Positions 6,627 to 14,121 of a DNA stretch of 31,089 nucleotides are shown in pieces. Below the pieces are notes generated by a model. That model was not told the origin of the DNA. It was given only the letters and a program-made list of their open reading frames with translations, and ran no database searches. Positions within the stretch are counted from its first letter, which is position 1, and each line of letters begins with the position of its first letter. The DNA comes from a virus: IMG/VR virus record IMGVR_UViG_3300046519_000274, positions 1 to 31,089 of that record; one strand, 5' to 3'. A program made the translations under genes and the position numbers.

Positions 6627-6947
6627 GTGGACCCCTACGAAATCGAAGACACCAGTGATTGGCTCGGCAGTCCGACCAGGCTGGAAACCGTCAAGCATTA
6701 CGCCCATATGCTCGAGGAGGATATCGACGAGCTGAGGCGGCAATTGCATGTGGCGAAAGAAAACATTTTCACCCTTGTCGAAATGAACGACCAGCTGTCT
6801 GCCGAACTCCATAAAAAGCGGGCATGGATGGCGAACCTGGAAGCGGAAACCACCGAGCAGCTTTCCCAGATCCAAAGTCTGACGCTGGTCTTGGATCAAA
6901 AAGAAAAGATCATTCGCGAGCTGCAAGCGTGCAATCAGAGGGGCTGA
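6627..6947 (+). CDS. SOS-regulated coiled-coil protein, copy B
   Basis: A 106-residue paralogue of the protein at 1717-2034, with the same GTG start and N-terminal pattern PYEIEDTSDWLG. The coiled coil spans residues about 18-102 with the shared RAWMANLEAETTEQL segment. The stop lies two bases before the ATG of the SRAP gene, so the pair is a tight operon under the LexA box at 6593. The tail of the protein differs most from copy A. Pairing with SRAP suggests that it acts in, or scaffolds, the response to abasic or damaged DNA; this is inference. Confidence 0.85.
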   Translation: MDPYEIEDTSDWLGSPTRLETVKHYAHMLEEDIDELRRQLHVAKENIFTLVEMNDQLSAELHKKRAWMANLEAETTEQLSQIQSLTLVLDQKEKIIRELQACNQRG

Positions 6948-6949
6948 AC

Positions 6950-7645
6950 ATGTGCGGACGACTTTCTCAATACGATGGCATTCACGACTTCGTGGCGGCA
7001 CTCAGCATGCCCAACCCTCTGGTAAACAGCGCTGGCGATCATCCGTTCGAGCGGTATAACGCCGCCCCGACAACCCAGCTCGCCATCTTTCACCAGGAAG
7101 GTGAATACCTGCACGCTGACATGGTTCGCTGGGGATGGCGCCCGCATTGGGCCAAGGATCGCGCAGCACCGATCAATGCCAGGGTGGAAAAAGTCGCCCA
7201 CGGCCCGTTCTTCCGTGCCATCTGGCCGCACCGGGCAATCATCGCGATCAACAACTGGTTTGAATGGGTGGATGAAGGCGGACCGAAAAAGCAGCCGTAC
7301 CTGATCCGCAGCCGAGACCGGGCGCCGATATTGTGCGCTGCGATCGGCCAATACCCGAACGCCGAGCATGAGCCGAGTGAGCATGACGGCTTCGTCATCA
7401 TCACCGCCGACAGCGCCGGTGGCATGGTGGACATACACGACCGACGGCCAGTGACGCTATCGCCTGAACTGGCTCGAGAATGGCTCGACCCGGCCACGCC
7501 AAAGGAGCGCGCCGAACATATGGTGATGCACCAGGGCGAGCCAACTGAGGCGTTCGAGTGGTTCAAGGTGGATCGCGCGATTGGCAACGTGCGCAATCAG
7601 GGTCCCGACCTGATAAAGCCGGCCGAGGAAAGCGGCTTGTTCTAA
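6950..7645 (+). CDS. SRAP-family SOS response-associated protein (YedK/HMCES-like)
   Basis: A 231-residue SRAP protein that covalently traps abasic sites in single-stranded DNA through Cys2 and protects them. All key residues are present: MCGR at the start (Cys2 after Met removal), RYNAAPT at 36-41, WGW at 61-63, Asn76 in INAR, Glu105 in NNWFEW and His163 in DIHDRRPV, at almost the same positions as E. coli YedK. Length is normal for the family. The ATG at 6950 is required to place Cys at position 2; an upstream in-frame extension through the coiled-coil gene is not real. It shares the LexA-controlled operon with the coiled-coil gene, and its 3' end overlaps the convergent gene at 7642. Confidence 0.95.
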   Translation: MCGRLSQYDGIHDFVAALSMPNPLVNSAGDHPFERYNAAPTTQLAIFHQEGEYLHADMVRWGWRPHWAKDRAAPINARVEKVAHGPFFRAIWPHRAIIAINNWFEWVDEGGPKKQPYLIRSRDRAPILCAAIGQYPNAEHEPSEHDGFVIITADSAGGMVDIHDRRPVTLSPELAREWLDPATPKERAEHMVMHQGEPTEAFEWFKVDRAIGNVRNQGPDLIKPAEESGLF

Positions 7646-7872
7646 GTTGCGGCCAGCGATCTCAGCTGCTCTTCAGTCGCGGAATCGAAGATGACATAGA
7701 GCCGGTCAATGGTCGCTGCACTTAATGCGTGAGCCGACTCCAATCCAAGAACAAACCCCTCCGCGCGAGCGCCCGCTTTCGCTGCAACAATCAGCGAGTC
7801 CGCCCAGGCGATCTGAGCAAGAAGTTGGTCGGCTTCGCGCTCAATCTTTGGACTCAGCTCCACACCATCCAT
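7642..7872 (-). CDS. small hypothetical protein (76 aa)
   Basis: A 76-residue acidic helical protein without membrane segments, convergent to SRAP and overlapping its stop by four bases. Composition and the start MDGVELSPKIEREADQLL look like a genuine soluble protein. The ribosome binding site is weak. I do not recognise the family; its context is the decayed prophage block. Confidence 0.5.
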   Translation of the reverse strand: MDGVELSPKIEREADQLLAQIAWADSLIVAAKAGARAEGFVLGLESAHALSAATIDRLYVIFDSATEEQLRSLAAT

Positions 7873-8052
7873 TTGAGTAATCGGCAGGATAGCGGCATAC
7901 GTCCATCATGGAACATCCTTGAAGAAGACGTGGTGGCTGAGCGTCAGGCGCCGTGGTACAGCCATAATAGTCTGCTCTTGCATCCTCCGGCTTCCCTCGA
8001 CCGAACAGCAGCTCCTTCCAGTGCGACGCTGACCTCTCACGGTGGATTCGCG

Positions 8053-8261
8053 ATGCTCAACTCAGAACTGCTCCCTTCCCTGCTGTTTAAGATCAATGAA
8101 AACAAGCTCGCCCTGGAGGCTGCCGTATGGAGCTCACGTGTTGGGTTGAGCAGCGCTAAGCGGCTGAGGTCGGCGGCAACACCCGTGGCGCCCTTTAAAC
8201 GATCGACAAGAGCGAAGATCTCATCAAGATGACGCTTGCAGTGATGATCGCGCCTGATTGA
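8053..8261 (+). pseudogene. broken second copy of the 69-aa small gene
   Basis: The first 26 codons closely match the intact gene at 4864 (SELLPSLLFKINENKLALEA), including its RBS region. A net loss of two bases near 8127 shifts the frame, and further indels follow. The last part still encodes recognisable downstream sequence (aagatgacgcttgcagtgat in another frame) up to a TGA at the corresponding place. The gene is therefore dead while its homologue is intact. Confidence 0.8.
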
Positions 8262-8277
8262 CTTTGCGGTAGGAGAG

Positions 8278-8382
8278 ATGTCGGAGGCCTTTGTGTGGTT
8301 TAAGGTCAACGTTGCTGTGGGCAATGTGTGCAACAAGACCAGTAGCTTAATCGCGGCACTGTATGAAATAATGGCACAATGA
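8278..8382 (+). pseudogene. 3' remnant of a second SRAP gene
   Basis: A 34-codon frame reads SEAFVWFKVNVAVGNVCN, matching the C-terminal TEAFEWFKVDRAIGNVRN of the intact SRAP protein 0.7 kb upstream. The rest of the gene is absent. It lies directly after the broken 69-aa gene, so a second SRAP gene was lost when the duplicated blocks were joined. Confidence 0.65.
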
Positions 8383-8446
8383 GATCTAGCAATTATAAGT
8401 CGAGTAGGTGCAGCCTCTGCCTGCACTAAACAACAAAGGATTTTTG

Positions 8447-8920
8447 ATGAAGATACTAATAGCCGTAGTCGCGTTTAGCTTTTTGGCTGCGAGTTTTCCG
8501 GCGCGCTCGCAGGAGACTGCTTGGATAACGATGTCTCCCAGCGTCTTCGCGCTACCTCCGGCTGAAAAAAATAGCGTCTATTTAATGGCTACATGGAGCA
8601 CGCTAACCAATGACGCAATGGTCAACATTTTCAGATTCAACGAGAATTTGTGCGGCAAGTCGAAGAGCGGTGAACTGGGACTTGTTGGACCCTACAAAGT
8701 GAACGGCATTCTTGTCAAGTTTGATGGCGTGTGCATGAATGGTAGACAAGTGGACAGCCCCGCAAGCCAGAAGGGAAAAAAATTCCTTTTGGACTTAACA
8801 TCTAGTGGCAAGCCAATAACCATAGAATTGGAATACAGCACCACTCTACATTTTTCCCCTTCTGCATCTGACTTTAAAGAAGTTAGGTCCAAGCTAAGAG
8901 CAGCAGAAAGCGCAATGTGA
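8447..8920 (+). CDS. exported protein of unknown function (157 aa)
   Basis: A 157-residue protein with a clear signal peptide (MKILIAVVAFSFLAASFPA, likely cleavage near residue 22, before ETAW). The mature part is rich in beta-strand-forming residues and has two cysteines that could pair (in NLCGKS and GVCMNG). The ATG at 8447 is chosen over an upstream GTG because AAAGGA precedes it at good distance and it opens the signal peptide. GC content is lower than in the phage genes. No family is recognised; it is probably moron or host-derived cargo. Confidence 0.75.
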   Translation: MKILIAVVAFSFLAASFPARSQETAWITMSPSVFALPPAEKNSVYLMATWSTLTNDAMVNIFRFNENLCGKSKSGELGLVGPYKVNGILVKFDGVCMNGRQVDSPASQKGKKFLLDLTSSGKPITIELEYSTTLHFSPSASDFKEVRSKLRAAESAM

Positions 8921-8933
8921 CATTGTCACAAAA

Positions 8934-9458
8934 CTATCGCGAAACTTCCCGCACATACGCCTGGCACGCCGCCAGGGCAATCAATCCTTGGTCGCCGGTG
9001 TCGGTGATGGCGACAATTCGATGAGCATGCGCTGGGTCAAGTCGGGCGCGCGCTCCTCCATGAGCCACGCCGCTAGCTTCGGCACCGGCGCGCATTGAAC
9101 AGCCACTGGCTGAGCCCTCGGCAAGGAGGACTGACAGCCGCAAATCAGAAGTAGCAAGGCGATCGCGCAGGCGAGAAATATTTTTCTGTGCATCACTAAA
9201 TTCCTTGAAATACGTTTCGTCTATCACTTGAAGACGGTCTTCCAAGGCTTTACGTCTGCCCTTCTCCGCCTCCTGCCTATCGATAACAGCCAAGGCTGAA
9301 ACCTCTCGTTCGCGCTGATACGCCGCTGCCTGCCCGGCTAGCTCGGCACGGTAGTGGTTGGCCTGCCACTACCAGGCCATCCAAGCACTAAGAGCCATAA
9401 GGGAGCCCCCTATTGCGAGCACCATCCGAACCCTGAGCCACACAATCGAGCCGATCAC
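8934..9458 (-). pseudogene. Rz-like i-spanin interrupted by an amber codon
   Basis: This is the second Rz copy. The GTG at 9458 overlaps the endolysin stop (GTGA) and the frame encodes the N-terminal membrane segment (residues about 4-29). Codon 30 (9369-9371) is TAG, after AWMAW and before WQANHYRAEL. The rest of the frame, including the C-terminus that matches the intact copy, is open. Related Rz proteins often have Gln here, so a CAG to TAG change is likely. Unless the amber codon is suppressed, no full spanin is made. Confidence 0.8.
8981..9196 (-). CDS. Rz1-like o-spanin lipoprotein, second copy
   Basis: A 71-residue nested lipoprotein frame, open in full, homologous to the Rz1 at 2083-2298. 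It keeps the lipobox LLICGC and the VPKLAAWLMEE segment. It is embedded in the interrupted Rz gene, so whether it is still translated is uncertain, but its own frame has no damage. Confidence 0.7.
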   Translation of the reverse strand: MMHRKIFLACAIALLLLICGCQSSLPRAQPVAVQCAPVPKLAAWLMEERAPDLTQRMLIELSPSPTPATKD

Positions 9459-9988
9459 GCCAACACCGACGAGGCTTTTGCCCACAACTTCAACCGGTCT
9501 GCCTGGCCATTGAGCCCGCCGTTGATCCGCCGCGTGATGGTTTCGAACTTGTCGGCATCGGCCAGGGTGTTCAGCCCATTCATTGCCCAGAACCAAGCGG
9601 GCGACAGGCAGGCGTACTTCGGCTGCTCCAGCAGTTCGGGTCGGTTGATCAGGTCCAGACCAAGGGCTTCGCCGCACGCCGCGTAGTTCGCCCGGCCGGT
9701 GATCTGAATCAGGCCACGCCGCGGTACTTCTGGCCGTCACCCGCGACGGAGTTGCCCAGGTCTTTGCGGCCTTCGTACTTGACTTGCTGGGTGGTTGGCC
9801 CCCAAATCTCACGGACATAGACCAACTGGCCAGACTCATGGCCGATCTGGGCAATGAACGCGGCCACGCGTTTGGAGCCGACAATCTGATAGCGCTGCAT
9901 TGCCGTGTTGAGGACAGGAACAAAAAACGCCAGCTTTTGCGCTGGCGTTCGGAAGGATCTGCAGCTGCTGCTGCTGGGTGATGGGCAT
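9455..9988 (-). pseudogene. GH19 endolysin with two frameshifts
   Basis: The second endolysin copy starts MPITQQQQLQILPN at the ATG 9988 after TCTGGAGA. At 9922-9927 a run of six A (plus strand) replaces the five in the intact gene and shifts the frame after residue 22. The middle part (MQRYQIVGSKRVAAFIAQIG, GHESG) is then in another frame. A second one-base loss near 9716-9720 in the RGRGL segment shifts again. The 3' end still reaches the TGA at 9455. The first change is in a homopolymer and could be a sequencing error; the second is not. Confidence 0.85.
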
Positions 9989-10007
9989 TCGTTTTCTCCA
10001 GACGATA

Positions 10008-10030
10008 GAAAGCCCGCACAGTGGCGGGCT
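10008..10030 (-). terminator. terminator-like hairpin upstream of the endolysin pseudogene
   Basis: On the minus strand a 7-bp stem AGCCCGC/GCGGGCT with a short loop is followed by TTTC, then CGTCTGGAGA and the ATG. It is homologous to the leader of DUF1353 (shared TCAGCTAT just before the stem). Confidence 0.55.
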
Positions 10031-10190
10031 GGATAGCTGAAATTTGTAGCCGATAGTCGTGGTGATTCAATACAACGGCATTGATATCATTCCCCCCACG
10101 TTCTCCATGTATTAAGGGATGCGGGAGAAAATAGTAGCCTTGACGACCACGAACCGTCAGGGCTTCGCCTTTTCCAATCCCCAGACGAAG

Positions 10191-10212
10191 AAAACCCCGA
10201 ACGTGTCGGGGT
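10191..10212 (-). terminator. intrinsic terminator of the exported moron gene
   Basis: On the minus strand a 6-bp stem CCCCGA/TCGGGG with a 5-base loop is followed by TTTTC. It lies about 70 bases after the stop of the gene at 10284. The following bases (TTCGTCTGGGGA) match the leader element at 4455-4470, where the hairpin is destroyed. Confidence 0.65.
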
Positions 10213-10283
10213 CGGTGAAGGATCCGGTGCGCATCGCGCTCAATGAATGTTTGCCTACCTGCTCAAAAAAAGCACGGCCGTTA

Positions 10284-11054
10284 TTAACGAACTGTTTTGA
10301 TTAAAAAGTCTTGAGAGCGATCAAAGAACGTATCGCTACCCGGATTGCGAACTAAATCACCTTCTACCTTTACCTTGTTTTTATCGGCCAGGACGGCACT
10401 TAACAGACTCTTCTCGCCCTCATCCATCTTGGCGACTTCGACCAAGCCTATCGCTTGATTCTCAGAGCCATCATTTGCCTTGGTAAAAATGACCCATCCG
10501 TCCCAATTCCCGCCTACCTTGCCGTGGGTGATATGCCCTATCTCAGTAAAATGAGCATGTGCGGTGTCAGCGCTGACAGGGAAATCCGTTGGGTATCCTT
10601 CCAGAATGTAATCCGCCTCCGTAACTGGATACTTATTCGAGCGGTCCGCTATGAAAGAATATGTTCGTTTGGTCAGAGCCCCGGATTGAATATAGGCGTC
10701 AGCAATTGCAGGAGTTGTCAGAGGGAGAAGAACCGCTCCAAGGTTAAGATTTTGTATGAAGCGGTGCATATTCAAGTTATTTGGCCCTGCCTTTGAGGCG
10801 TAGGTATATATCGTCTCATCCAAGCTGTAGCCGGCATCTGCAAATGCAGCAGTAATATACTTCCCGTAAACATAAGCCATTTCCGGTGTGCCTTGGCCTA
10901 GCTGAGCCGTATCTTTGTTGAACGCCTCAACATACCCCTCGAACTCCTGCGAGATCTGCTGAACCGACTCTGGTGTAAACGGTGCGGACGGCAGCACGGC
11001 AAATGCGCTCGTTGAAAATATCAATGCGCCTATCGCGAGAAAACGGCTAAACAT
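10284..11054 (-). CDS. exported protein of unknown function (256 aa), probable moron
   Basis: A 256-residue protein with a typical signal peptide (MFSRFLAIGALIFSTSAFA, cleavage after residue 19). The mature domain is mixed alpha/beta with segments YGKYITAAFADAGYSLDETI and IGHITHGKVGGNWDGWVIF, and has no Cys. A strong AAGGAG lies 8 bases before the ATG. The upstream AT-rich region carries a TATAAA-like box and a perfect inverted repeat; a terminator follows the gene. Own promoter plus terminator and lower GC are the marks of a moron expressed from the prophage. No family is recognised. Confidence 0.8.
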   Translation of the reverse strand: MFSRFLAIGALIFSTSAFAVLPSAPFTPESVQQISQEFEGYVEAFNKDTAQLGQGTPEMAYVYGKYITAAFADAGYSLDETIYTYASKAGPNNLNMHRFIQNLNLGAVLLPLTTPAIADAYIQSGALTKRTYSFIADRSNKYPVTEADYILEGYPTDFPVSADTAHAHFTEIGHITHGKVGGNWDGWVIFTKANDGSENQAIGLVEVAKMDEGEKSLLSAVLADKNKVKVEGDLVRNPGSDTFFDRSQDFLIKTVR

Positions 11055-11075
11055 ATAATCAATCTCCTTATTTAT

Positions 11076-11093
11076 AAATTTCTGCTGAAATTT
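11076..11093. promoter_or_regulatory. perfect inverted repeat upstream of the exported moron
   Basis: The arms aaatttc and gaaattt are separated by tgct, lying 10-25 bases upstream of the AAGGAG of the gene at 10284-11054 in an AT-rich stretch. It could be an operator overlapping the promoter or a 5' hairpin in the mRNA. Confidence 0.4.
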
Positions 11094-11138
11094 TTATATC
11101 GGCACGCTACGAAAACTCTTTAGGGGCGCGAAAGCATG

Positions 11139-11513
11139 TTAACTTACATAGCCATATCGTTTTACCCCGTCTATTCGGACGCCGACCCAGAACAACCAGG
11201 CCCGCCAGCGAGCGACACCCTCGGCGCGCAATGCCCGGTACAGCACCGCATCCGCCTCCTTGCGACTCACCTGCCCGCCGAAGTACAGCCAGTCGTGCAC
11301 GGTCGCGGCGTAGTTGCCGTAACCGGATACCAGGGCGAACAGCACAAACAGGAAGGCGTTGTGCAGCACCTTCATGCTGGCGAAGTCCGTGATGAAGACA
11401 GCCGGCACAATGATCGTGCGCTCGTCCTCATCGACCAGCACCAGGTCATCGAGGAGCTTGTAGGTTCGACGGTCGGTCTGATCGGTTTTCAGCGTGGTGA
11501 CGAAGCGGTTCAT
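11139..11513 (-). CDS. DUF1353 family phage protein
   Basis: A 124-residue protein with the DUF1353 signature: ITDFASM at residues 42-48 and ALVSGYGNYAATVHDWLY at 60-77, with the His-Asp pair, followed by the R-x-E-A-D-x-x-L-Y-R-A-L helix. DUF1353 is common among late phage genes, often near the lysis region, and its role is unknown. The stretch between these motifs is hydrophobic (AFLFVLFALVSG). The ATG at 11513 follows TCTGGAGA. The C-terminus is duplicated as a remnant at 4441-4575. Confidence 0.8.
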   Translation of the reverse strand: MNRFVTTLKTDQTDRRTYKLLDDLVLVDEDERTIIVPAVFITDFASMKVLHNAFLFVLFALVSGYGNYAATVHDWLYFGGQVSRKEADAVLYRALRAEGVARWRAWLFWVGVRIDGVKRYGYVS

Positions 11514-11530
11514 GAGTTTTCTCCAGACGA

Positions 11531-11555
11531 AAAAAAGCCCGCTCTATAGCGGGCT
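11531..11555 (-). terminator. terminator hairpin upstream of the DUF1353 RBS
   Basis: On the minus strand a perfect 8-bp stem AGCCCGCT/AGCGGGCT with a 4-base loop is followed by seven T, then CGTCTGGAGA and the DUF1353 ATG. It is the strongest example of the recurrent leader. Confidence 0.75.
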
Positions 11556-11625
11556 GATAAATAGCTGACACTGCCGTCTTGAAGGCTAGATAGGAAGCCT
11601 TCACCAAATTAATGTGTTTAGTTCA

Positions 11626-12222
11626 TCAGCGCCGCTTGCCTGTTCCATAGCTGCCTGGTAGTGGCTTCCGAGCGGTGATGCTTCCCCAATCATTGTATTT
11701 ACGCCCCTCAGAGCGAGGCGGCGGCTCTGCTTCATCATCAATATTCTTAAGCAAGACGTCATAGTTTCGCTTCAAAATATTGAAATCAGCGTCCCGGACT
11801 TCCAATTCCTTTTGTAGCTCTGAGATTTCACCCTCATTTTCCAATTTGACCCGCTCTAGGGTTTCTAGCCTCTCCCTGAGTTCCTGAGTCGCCTCCTCAG
11901 ATTTTTTGAGAGCGGCATCCGCCTTTGACAATTTAGCTGAAACTCTGCGGAGTTCTTTTCTCGCAAGCCTCTCTTGCTCTTCAGCGGATTCTGTAGCGGC
12001 TATCTCGTTTCGCTCATGCTGCTTCAGCAGCTTCTTCAGCGCTGCAAACGTAAATTCGATAAAGTCCGTAGCCTCGTCATCGCCAGGAAGCAGCACTGAG
12101 GTAACGTTGGTGAATTTTACAGACGATAGAAACTGATTTTTTTTCTTTGAGAGTTTTTCATCGTTGTTAATGTCGGACCGACTTAACCGCGTGATCGTTT
12201 TCCCAATAGCTTTGCGAGACAT
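11626..12222 (-). CDS. coiled-coil protein of unknown function (198 aa)
   Basis: A 198-residue charged protein. The N-terminus (1-45) is basic with SR/SK pairs. Residues 70-165 form a long heptad coiled coil (Lys/Glu/Leu rich), and the C-terminus is basic and Gly-rich, ending GTGKRR. There is no signal peptide. GC content is lower than in the flanking tail genes, and a 118-base gap separates it from the upstream gene, so it may be transcribed separately and be an insertion between tail-tip and lysis genes. RBS GGGAAGA is plausible. No family is recognised. Confidence 0.65.
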   Translation of the reverse strand: MSRKAIGKTITRLSRSDINNDEKLSKKKNQFLSSVKFTNVTSVLLPGDDEATDFIEFTFAALKKLLKQHERNEIAATESAEEQERLARKELRRVSAKLSKADAALKKSEEATQELRERLETLERVKLENEGEISELQKELEVRDADFNILKRNYDVLLKNIDDEAEPPPRSEGRKYNDWGSITARKPLPGSYGTGKRR

Positions 12223-12340
12223 TCAGCGCTCTTCCCTTTTGAAGTCATAGGGCCACTATATCTATTTAAAAACTGAAAGTCATACAGCGACTGTCTGCCA
12301 TTTCTCTCACGTCCCCAGGACAACGCTACTGTCAGCTGTG

Positions 12341-12859
12341 TTATGGGAGCTGGCTTGGCCACCTTCGTTCCATCATCTCGGCGGTGATCGAGCCGTCGGC
12401 CAACGCGCCCAGCAGCTCGCCTTCCCAAGCCGCCATGGTTGTAATCTGACCCATGTACTGGCACGCATCGCTCAGCGTCTTCGGACTGTAGGTGGATGGA
12501 TTGGGCAGGCCCAGGGCCGAGGCGCACCATTCAGAGCAGAATTGCGAGTCGCTGTCAGTCTGGTTTCGATTGAACAGCTGACTGCCGATCAGCGAAAACC
12601 AGCCGTAGGTGTTGCTATCGGTCGACTTGAAGTAATCCACGACGGCGCCGGCATCCGCCCAGGGCAGATTGATCACGTCCCACTTGTCCGGCTCCAGTTC
12701 GATCACCTTGGCCCTGACGCCTTTGTCCATGATCGAGCTGGAATAGCAGAGGCCGCCAACCACCAATTCGCAGTGGCTGTAAATCGACCGGCTCCACCAC
12801 TGGATAAACCGGGCACCGATACGGGTGTCATTCTTTCGCAATGCGAGCTGTACGGTCAT
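12341..12859 (-). CDS. permuted papain-fold (YiiX/LRAT-like) phage hydrolase
   Basis: A 172-residue protein with the order His first, Cys later that marks circularly permuted NlpC/P60-like enzymes: His29 in SIYSHCELV and Cys108 in FCSEWCASALG. Between them lie the YGWFSLIG segment and, after it, the SPKTLSDA helix, as in YiiX-type proteins. Members cleave amide bonds in peptidoglycan or lipids; in a tail-tip operon the likely job is local peptidoglycan cutting during DNA entry (inference). It starts one base after the upstream gene stops. Confidence 0.65.
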   Translation of the reverse strand: MTVQLALRKNDTRIGARFIQWWSRSIYSHCELVVGGLCYSSSIMDKGVRAKVIELEPDKWDVINLPWADAGAVVDYFKSTDSNTYGWFSLIGSQLFNRNQTDSDSQFCSEWCASALGLPNPSTYSPKTLSDACQYMGQITTMAAWEGELLGALADGSITAEMMERRWPSQLP

Positions 12860-12860
12860 A

Positions 12861-13466
12861 TCACGCTCCAGGCAAGGTGTAGTCGATCACCACCGCCGCC
12901 AATTCCTCAGCGGTGGTCGCCGCTCGGAGCTGGTCGTCGATGCCCTGGCGACGCCCGGTCAGATAGGCCGTGGCTTGAGCAAACGCGGTGACCTTGGCCA
13001 AGGTACGGGCCAGGTATTCGCCGCGGTCCAGGCCGCGGGCCATAGCAGCGAGATCGATCCATGGGGTGGCGGCAGCCGAATCAGCGCCCCACGCCACCGC
13101 CTCGGCGCGCTGACGCTCCCAAGTGGCAATCTCTGCGGCCGGGTAGTCGCAGGTCAGCTGGTCGATAGCGGCGCTGTACTGGGCGTTGTTGAGTTGCGTC
13201 AGGACTACTTTGCGCATTTCGACCGTCGGCGCTTCGACCACCCAGCTCTGGATGGTTCGACCGTCCTCGATCCGCACGGGACCTGCCAGTAGGCTACCGC
13301 CCTCCGGCACCTCTGGACGCTCATCGTATTCCAGCACGGTGGCCCCGTAGTCGATCAGCATTGCGTTGTTCATGTCGCTGTCAGGCGGGAACGACACTTC
13401 AGGATAAGCCGCGCGCAGTTCGTTAGAACTAATGACTTCCCGAGTGTCTGTCAGTACCAATTTCAT
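12861..13466 (-). CDS. tail fibre assembly-like protein
   Basis: A 201-residue protein with an N-terminal beta-rich part (1-75; LIDYGATVLEYDERPEVPEGG) and a helical C-terminal part (80-200) of the DUF4376-like kind seen in phage tail fibre assembly chaperones. Its place directly after the fibre and lectin-like genes fits that role. The ATG at 13466 has AGGATAACTTC upstream. The exact family is uncertain; the role is inferred from layout and position. Confidence 0.5.
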   Translation of the reverse strand: MKLVLTDTREVISSNELRAAYPEVSFPPDSDMNNAMLIDYGATVLEYDERPEVPEGGSLLAGPVRIEDGRTIQSWVVEAPTVEMRKVVLTQLNNAQYSAAIDQLTCDYPAAEIATWERQRAEAVAWGADSAAATPWIDLAAMARGLDRGEYLARTLAKVTAFAQATAYLTGRRQGIDDQLRAATTAEELAAVVIDYTLPGA

Positions 13467-13470
13467 GAAG

Positions 13471-14121
13471 TTATCCTATTTTAATCATTCGACAGGCACG
13501 GACTAAAAGACTGCTGACCTTGGTCGCATCGGCTCGCGCACCGGTTAAAAACTCTTTCGTGTAAGTATTCGCTGCACTTGCATTAGTCGAAGTCCAATAG
13601 GCCGCCGTAATATCGAATTCTTCAGGCCCATGCACGTTAGTTGCCGTCACGTATCGAAACGCATCTGCCGGCGTTTGCGCAGGGTCCGAGACTGTATAGG
13701 TAGTGCCCTGTGGATCAGAGTTACCGTTGAAGCCTGAAGCTGCCGCCGTGTCATTGCTGTTTGTGCGAGGCTTTAAATTGCGATAACAGAGTTCAAGTTG
13801 CTCTGTTGCTGGCAAAAACCAATCAGTAAATCCACTGATCGAAAGGGCGGCGCACCATTGAGCGGCAGCATGATTCACGGAATCGGCAACCATGGCAGCC
13901 GTATTACTGAAGCCGTCCCAAGCACTGGCAGTGTTCACGGTCGCGGTGTTAGTCGCTTTCCACGCCAATGTGGTTTGCCCGCTAGTCTTGGGGGCAACAA
14001 TCAAGGCATATTTCTGAGCGCCCACCAGCATCCGCCCAACATAGAAGCCCCCGCCATATGGCGTGCCGGGGACAATCGGGATTTGCTGACTGGCCCCTAA
14101 GAGCGCTTTACCCATCATCAT
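13471..14121 (-). CDS. DUF1566/Lcl-domain receptor-binding-like protein
   Basis: A 216-residue protein of the DUF1566 (Lcl C-terminal) type, a C-type-lectin-like fold. Diagnostic segments are CAALSISGFTDWFLPATEQLELCY and, at the end, YWTSTNA followed by VRACRMIKIG. In phages such domains sit at the tail tip and bind host surface. The start at 14121 overlaps the fibre stop as ATGA; an upstream in-frame ATG at 14148 would overlap more. It follows the tail fibre and precedes the assembly-like protein, so it is probably part of the adsorption apparatus. Confidence 0.75.
   Translation of the reverse strand: MMMGKALLGASQQIPIVPGTPYGGGFYVGRMLVGAQKYALIVAPKTSGQTTLAWKATNTATVNTASAWDGFSNTAAMVADSVNHAAAQWCAALSISGFTDWFLPATEQLELCYRNLKPRTNSNDTAAASGFNGNSDPQGTTYTVSDPAQTPADAFRYVTATNVHGPEEFDITAAYWTSTNASAANTYTKEFLTGARADATKVSSLLVRACRMIKIG

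Larger units (their letters stand above)
6377..6947 (+). repeat. direct repeat copy B: leader plus coiled-coil gene
   Basis: This is the second copy of the block at 1466-2034, same orientation. The leader contains a tandem ataaattggccc unit where copy A has a mutated second unit. The 4.9-kb spacing and high identity make the pair a substrate for homologous recombination that would remove one lysis cassette, the acyltransferase, the 69-aa gene and the Sel1 gene. Confidence 0.9.
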
